A stretch of 64,000 nt of DNA from Devosia sp. LC5. GTDB lineage: Bacteria; Pseudomonadota; Alphaproteobacteria; Rhizobiales; Devosiaceae. The notes beneath the pieces were generated by a model, which was not told the origin of the DNA, ran no database searches, and saw only the letters and a program-made list of their open reading frames with translations. Shown here in pieces: positions 61,228-64,000 of the stretch; positions within the stretch are counted from its first letter, which is position 1; each line of letters begins with the position of its first letter. Location of the stretch: positions 1-64,000 of the forward strand of contig NZ_JNNO01000008.1 in NCBI RefSeq assembly GCF_000735585.1, read 5' to 3'. Position numbers and translations under genes: made by a program.

Positions 61228-61305
61228 GTCATTCCCGCGAAGGCGGGAACCTCCGTTTGCGGACACAGTGACAACAACAGAGATTCCCGCCTTCGCGGGA
61301 ATGAC
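61228..61305. repeat. REP-like inverted repeat (two hairpins in mirror order)
   Basis: GTCATTCCCGCGAAGGCGGG at 61228 is repeated in inverse as CCCGCCTTCGCGGGAATGAC ending at 61305, with about 38 bases between. Each copy can also fold on itself (CCCGC, GAAG, GCGGG). Such BIME-like pairs are common in alphaproteobacterial intergenic regions. It separates the second isomerase from the second dehydrogenase. Confidence 0.8.
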
Positions 61306-61347
61306 CTTGTGGTAGACGTCGGACGACGTTGAATTGAGGAGGCATCA

Positions 61348-62499
61348 ATGGCTGAAAACGGCGCAAAGCGCATTCGCCTGGGCATGGTTGGCGGCGGCAC
61401 GGGAGCCTTTATCGGCTATGTGCACCGCGTGGCCGCCCGCATCGATGGGGATTACGATCTGGTGGCCGGCGCCTTGTCGTCGCGCCCCGAAGTGGCCAGG
61501 GAATCGGGCCGCAATTTGGGCTTGGCCGAAGACCGCATCTATACCAGCTACGAAGAAATGGCCCGCGCCGAAGCCGCACGCCCCGATGGCATCGAGGCTG
61601 TGGCCATCGTCACGCCCAACCACATGCATTACGGCCCTGCCAAGGCCTTCCTCGAGGCCGGCATCCATGTCATCTGCGACAAGCCGATCACCTCGACCAT
61701 CGAAGACGCCCGCAAGCTGGCCGAGATCAAGCCAAAGAATGGCGCCAAATTCCTGCTGACGCACAATTACACCGGCTATCCGCTGATCCGGCAGGCCCGC
61801 GAAATGGTTGAGTCGGGCGCTCTGGGCAAGATTCGCGTCATCCAGGCCGAATACCCGCAGGATTGGCTCGCCGAAGCCACCGATGACGACAACAAGCAGG
61901 CCGCCTGGCGCACCGATCCGGCCCGATCCGGCGCCGGCGGTGCCATCGGCGATATCGGCACCCATGCCTATAATCTGCTGCGCTTCGTCACCGGCCTCAA
62001 GACCGATTCCGTCTCGGCTGATCTGACCAGCTTCGTCCCCGGCCGCAAGCTCGACGACAATGTCCACATTATGCTGCGCTTCGAAGGCGGGGCCAAGGGC
62101 ATGCTCTGGGCCAGTCAGGTGGCGGTCGGCTGCGAAAACGGCCTCCAGCTGCGCATCTATGGCGAGAAGGGTGGCCTGGAATGGCGCCAGGACAATCCCA
62201 ATTACATGTGGTTCACCGAATTCGGCAAACCCAAGCAATTGCTGACCCGCGGCGGCGCCATTTCCGGCAATGCCGCTTCCACCATGAATGTGCGCATCCC
62301 CTCCGGCCATCCCGAAGGGTATCTGGAAGCCTTCGCCACGCTCTATAGCCAGTTCGCCGCCGTCATCCGCGGCGAAGGCGCAGCCTATGAAGGCCTGCTA
62401 CCGACCCTCGCTGATGGCGTCGAAGGCATGCAGTTCATCATGGCGTCGGTGGCCTCGAGCCAGGCCGACGGCAAATGGACCAAGTTGAGCGCAGTCTAG
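61348..62499 (+). CDS. Gfo/Idh/MocA family oxidoreductase (second)
   Basis: A 383-residue dehydrogenase with Rossmann motif [20 protein letters not shown], active-site DKP in [15 protein letters not shown], and [20 protein letters not shown]. It is not a close copy of the first: the loop and C-terminal sequences differ. Starts with GAGGAGG upstream. Last gene of the catabolic operon; a repeat and convergent TraB gene follow. Confidence 0.9.
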   Translation: MAENGAKRIRLGMVGGGTGAFIGYVHRVAARIDGDYDLVAGALSSRPEVARESGRNLGLAEDRIYTSYEEMARAEAARPDGIEAVAIVTPNHMHYGPAKAFLEAGIHVICDKPITSTIEDARKLAEIKPKNGAKFLLTHNYTGYPLIRQAREMVESGALGKIRVIQAEYPQDWLAEATDDDNKQAAWRTDPARSGAGGAIGDIGTHAYNLLRFVTGLKTDSVSADLTSFVPGRKLDDNVHIMLRFEGGAKGMLWASQVAVGCENGLQLRIYGEKGGLEWRQDNPNYMWFTEFGKPKQLLTRGGAISGNAASTMNVRIPSGHPEGYLEAFATLYSQFAAVIRGEGAAYEGLLPTLADGVEGMQFIMASVASSQADGKWTKLSAV

Positions 62500-62506
62500 C
62501 CCCACT

Positions 62507-62577
62507 TCACCTCTCCCTTGGGGGAGAGGTCGGCCCGTTTGGGCCGGGTGAGGGGGCCTTCCTTATGAGGCCCCGAA
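62507..62577. repeat. REP-like multi-hairpin repeat between convergent genes
   Basis: Three stems in a row: CCTCTCCCTTGGGGGAGAGG, CGGCCCGTTTGGGCCG, and GGGGCC-TTCCTTATGA-GGCCCC. The first plus the GGTGAGGGGG tail resembles the element at 1-50 on the other strand. It lies between the convergent dehydrogenase and TraB genes, so it may also act as a bidirectional transcription end. Confidence 0.6.
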
Positions 62578-62581
62578 AAAG

Positions 62582-63454
62582 TTATTGAAGGCGCTGGACC
62601 TCAAATCCAGCGTCTTCAAGCAGCGCCTGCACCCCACGATCCCCGATCATGTGCCCGGCGCCGACCACCACCAGCGCGTTCTTATTCTCGGCCAGCACGC
62701 CTTTCAGCGTCTCCGCCCAGCGCTCATTGCGGTCATAGATCAAACGATCCATCACCACCGCTTCGTCGGCCCCCAGATCTTCCATGAAATAGGCCGCCAG
62801 GCTTTCCGGCGTGCCGCCTGTCCAGGCCGAGATCATCTTGCTGAGCATCTTGCTCATGCCGCCCACCTCGGCCAGCGTCGCCGCCAGCATCTCGGTCTGC
62901 TCCTCCTCCGAACCATCGGCCAGCAGGGCAAGCTGTTCCTCCCCAGTCTCGAAATAGGCCTGCCGCTCCGCCGGCACTTCCCGCTGCAACACGATATCCA
63001 CCCCGCTATTGGGGTCGAGTCCCGCCCGCTGCGCAACAGCGGCCGTCAGGGTAATCGAAGCTAGCCAGGGCTTGAGCGTATTGAGCAACGGCATGGGCAC
63101 GGCGTATTCCGCCGAAACCTCGCGCAACAGGTCCGTCGTTTCCGGCGGGAGCGCTTGTGCTAAAAACTTGCCATCGTCCCGCAAGCCCAGCTCAAAACTC
63201 TTGGCCCCCAGCACCGCTTGCGCCGCCGGGCCCACATCGGTTTCGAAATAGACCACATCGGCATTTTCCAGTGTTTCGGAGAACAAATCCGTCCGCCATT
63301 CCAGATCGGGCGGCAGCAGGTGAAACGAACCGAATAACCAGATGGAGCTGTCTTCGTCGCTGATCGACCACAGGGCCGGCGCCGCCTGCACAGGCGCAGC
63401 CAGCATGACAAGGAGGGCAGGGAGGGCAGGGAGGGCAAAAAGCGATCTGGTCAT
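62582..63454 (-). CDS. TraB/GumN-family protein
   Basis: A 290-residue exported protein. The signal peptide is RSLFALPALPALLVMLAAPV with cleavage near VQAAP. It carries IWLFGSFHLLPPDLEWR (the GxxH motif) and, near the C-terminus, ALVVVGAGHMIGDRGVQALL, the two conserved motifs of the TraB/GumN (TIKI-like) family, whose members may be metalloproteases. Periplasmic location is expected. The PAL-PAL-PAL stretch of the signal is coded by three 9-base repeats. Confidence 0.88.
   Translation of the reverse strand: MTRSLFALPALPALLVMLAAPVQAAPALWSISDEDSSIWLFGSFHLLPPDLEWRTDLFSETLENADVVYFETDVGPAAQAVLGAKSFELGLRDDGKFLAQALPPETTDLLREVSAEYAVPMPLLNTLKPWLASITLTAAVAQRAGLDPNSGVDIVLQREVPAERQAYFETGEEQLALLADGSEEEQTEMLAATLAEVGGMSKMLSKMISAWTGGTPESLAAYFMEDLGADEAVVMDRLIYDRNERWAETLKGVLAENKNALVVVGAGHMIGDRGVQALLEDAGFEVQRLQ
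63412..63438 (+). repeat. Three tandem 9-base repeats in a signal-peptide region
   Basis: GGAGGGCAG, GGAGGGCAG and GGAGGGCAA follow one another. On the coding strand they give the repeated leucine-proline-alanine of the TraB-type signal peptide. Unit length divisible by 3 means slippage would lengthen or shorten the signal without a frameshift. Confidence 0.7.
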
Positions 63455-63504
63455 GCAAATGTTCCTTTGGTCTTACCCTGCCAGAACATTGTCCGCCCGA
63501 AAAG

Positions 63505-64000
63505 TCACAGCCAGGCGGCGACACTGCCCCACACCAGCGAAGCGCCCGACAGCAGCAGGAAGCTCAGGATAATCCGGCGGAAAGCGATCGCCTTGAGCCG
63601 CCGGAATAGTAACACCCCCAAAATCGCGGGCACCAGCAGCGCCGGCGTGATCCAGGCAAACATGGTCAGCGCCTGTGCCGTGATCGAGCCCGAAAAGGCA
63701 TAGGCGGTGAGCGTTGACACATGCATGGCGATGTTAAATGCCTGCAACACGCCCCGCTGCGTATCCTTGTCCCAGCCCCGCAGCGTCGTCCACAGCGTCG
63801 GCACCGGCCCCGACATGCCGCCAATCCCGCCTAGTACGCCGCCAACCAGCCCTGAAACCGCATCCGCAAGACGCCCGCCACGCTGCCATCGATAATCAGC
63901 CGGCAACAGAAGCAGCAGCGGACAATAGATCAGCAGGAATACGCCAAGCCCGAACTTGAACGCTGTCGGATCTAGCCATTGCAGCAGCACCACGCCTACC
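63505..64000 (-). CDS. TauE/SafE (TSUP) family membrane permease, 5' part outside window
   Basis: About 165 C-terminal residues of a sulfite exporter TauE/SafE-type permease. Visible helices include FGLGVFLLIYCPLLLLLPA, a conserved glycine-rich VSGLVGGVLGGIGGMSGPVP, ALTMFAWITPALLVPAILGV and RIILSFLLLSGASLVWG. The frame stays open to the window edge, and full members have about 250 residues, so the start lies beyond 64000. It is upstream of the TraB gene on the same strand. Confidence 0.85.
   Translation of the reverse strand, partial: VGVVLLQWLDPTAFKFGLGVFLLIYCPLLLLLPADYRWQRGGRLADAVSGLVGGVLGGIGGMSGPVPTLWTTLRGWDKDTQRGVLQAFNIAMHVSTLTAYAFSGSITAQALTMFAWITPALLVPAILGVLLFRRLKAIAFRRIILSFLLLSGASLVWGSVAAWL

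Noticed and set aside
61228-61305. Possible CRISPR-like or attachment repeat
   Set aside because: Only one mirror-image pair with no spacer series; typical REP/BIME element.

Overview
The window is a high-GC, gene-dense chromosomal segment of an alphaproteobacterium. Many ABC importers, twin-arginine and Sec binding proteins, a TTQ amine dehydrogenase, FCD-type GntR regulators and the intergenic repeats point to Hyphomicrobiales, perhaps a Devosia-like soil or plant-associated genus; this is inferred from gene content, not from a marker gene. The segment is mostly catabolic, with about 60 genes in transporter-plus-enzyme operons. Almost no mobile DNA is recognisable. The only RNA gene seen is one tRNA-Arg.

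Layout. 0-4.5 kb (minus): a guanidine uptake and assimilation operon of binding protein, permease, ATPase and two DUF1989 carboxyguanidine deiminase-type subunits. It is headed by a sigma-54 promoter, a guanidine-I (ykkC) riboswitch and an intrinsic terminator; the expected carboxylase and allophanate hydrolase would lie beyond the left edge. 4.6-9.4 kb: a TTQ amine dehydrogenase cluster (heavy chain, MauE, MauD, light chain, two c-type cytochromes) with a divergent AraC-type regulator; the light chain looks closer to aromatic amine dehydrogenase than to methylamine dehydrogenase. 9.6-12.4 kb: a CUT2-type sugar importer. 12.5-20.9 kb: aldehyde dehydrogenase and divergent GntR, then a CUT1 sugar importer with a six-hairpin glycosidase-like enzyme, probably under the same GntR (shared decamer). 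21.3-22.2 kb: decayed remains of a permease-TatD operon. 22.2-28.6 kb: an aspartate/glutamate racemase-superfamily enzyme, OHCU decarboxylase and a spermidine/putrescine-type importer, with a divergent LysR.

28.7-45.5 kb: a large locus that I consider the best candidate for an undescribed pathway. It has a peptide/nickel-type importer (two binding proteins, one without a signal peptide), an NTPase-SUMF fusion, a VOC protein, a rhodanese, a double ABC ATPase and a GntR regulator. A six-gene operon follows: racemase, hydantoinase-like amidohydrolase, DapA-like lyase, SDR, C-S lyase-type aminotransferase and Blh-type persulfide dioxygenase. Three promoters share the element ATATTACG. The gene set suggests import of an organosulfur, possibly cyclic ureide, compound, cleavage of a C-S bond, and disposal of the sulfur.

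45.6-52.3 kb: an accessory block between that operon and the 3' end of tRNA-Arg(UCU). It holds small stress and detoxification genes (SnoaL-like, lactonase-like MBL, DoxX, ArsR plus SRPBCC, WYL regulator, epoxide hydrolase, pentapeptide protein) and a broken CBASS defence operon (frameshifted S-4TM effector plus truncated CD-NTase). 52.4-62.5 kb: a LacI-controlled sugar importer followed by two pairs of TIM-barrel isomerase/epimerase and Gfo/Idh/MocA dehydrogenase, suggesting oxidative (keto-sugar) catabolism. 62.6-64 kb: a TraB/GumN protein and the C-terminal part of a TauE/SafE permease cut by the window edge.
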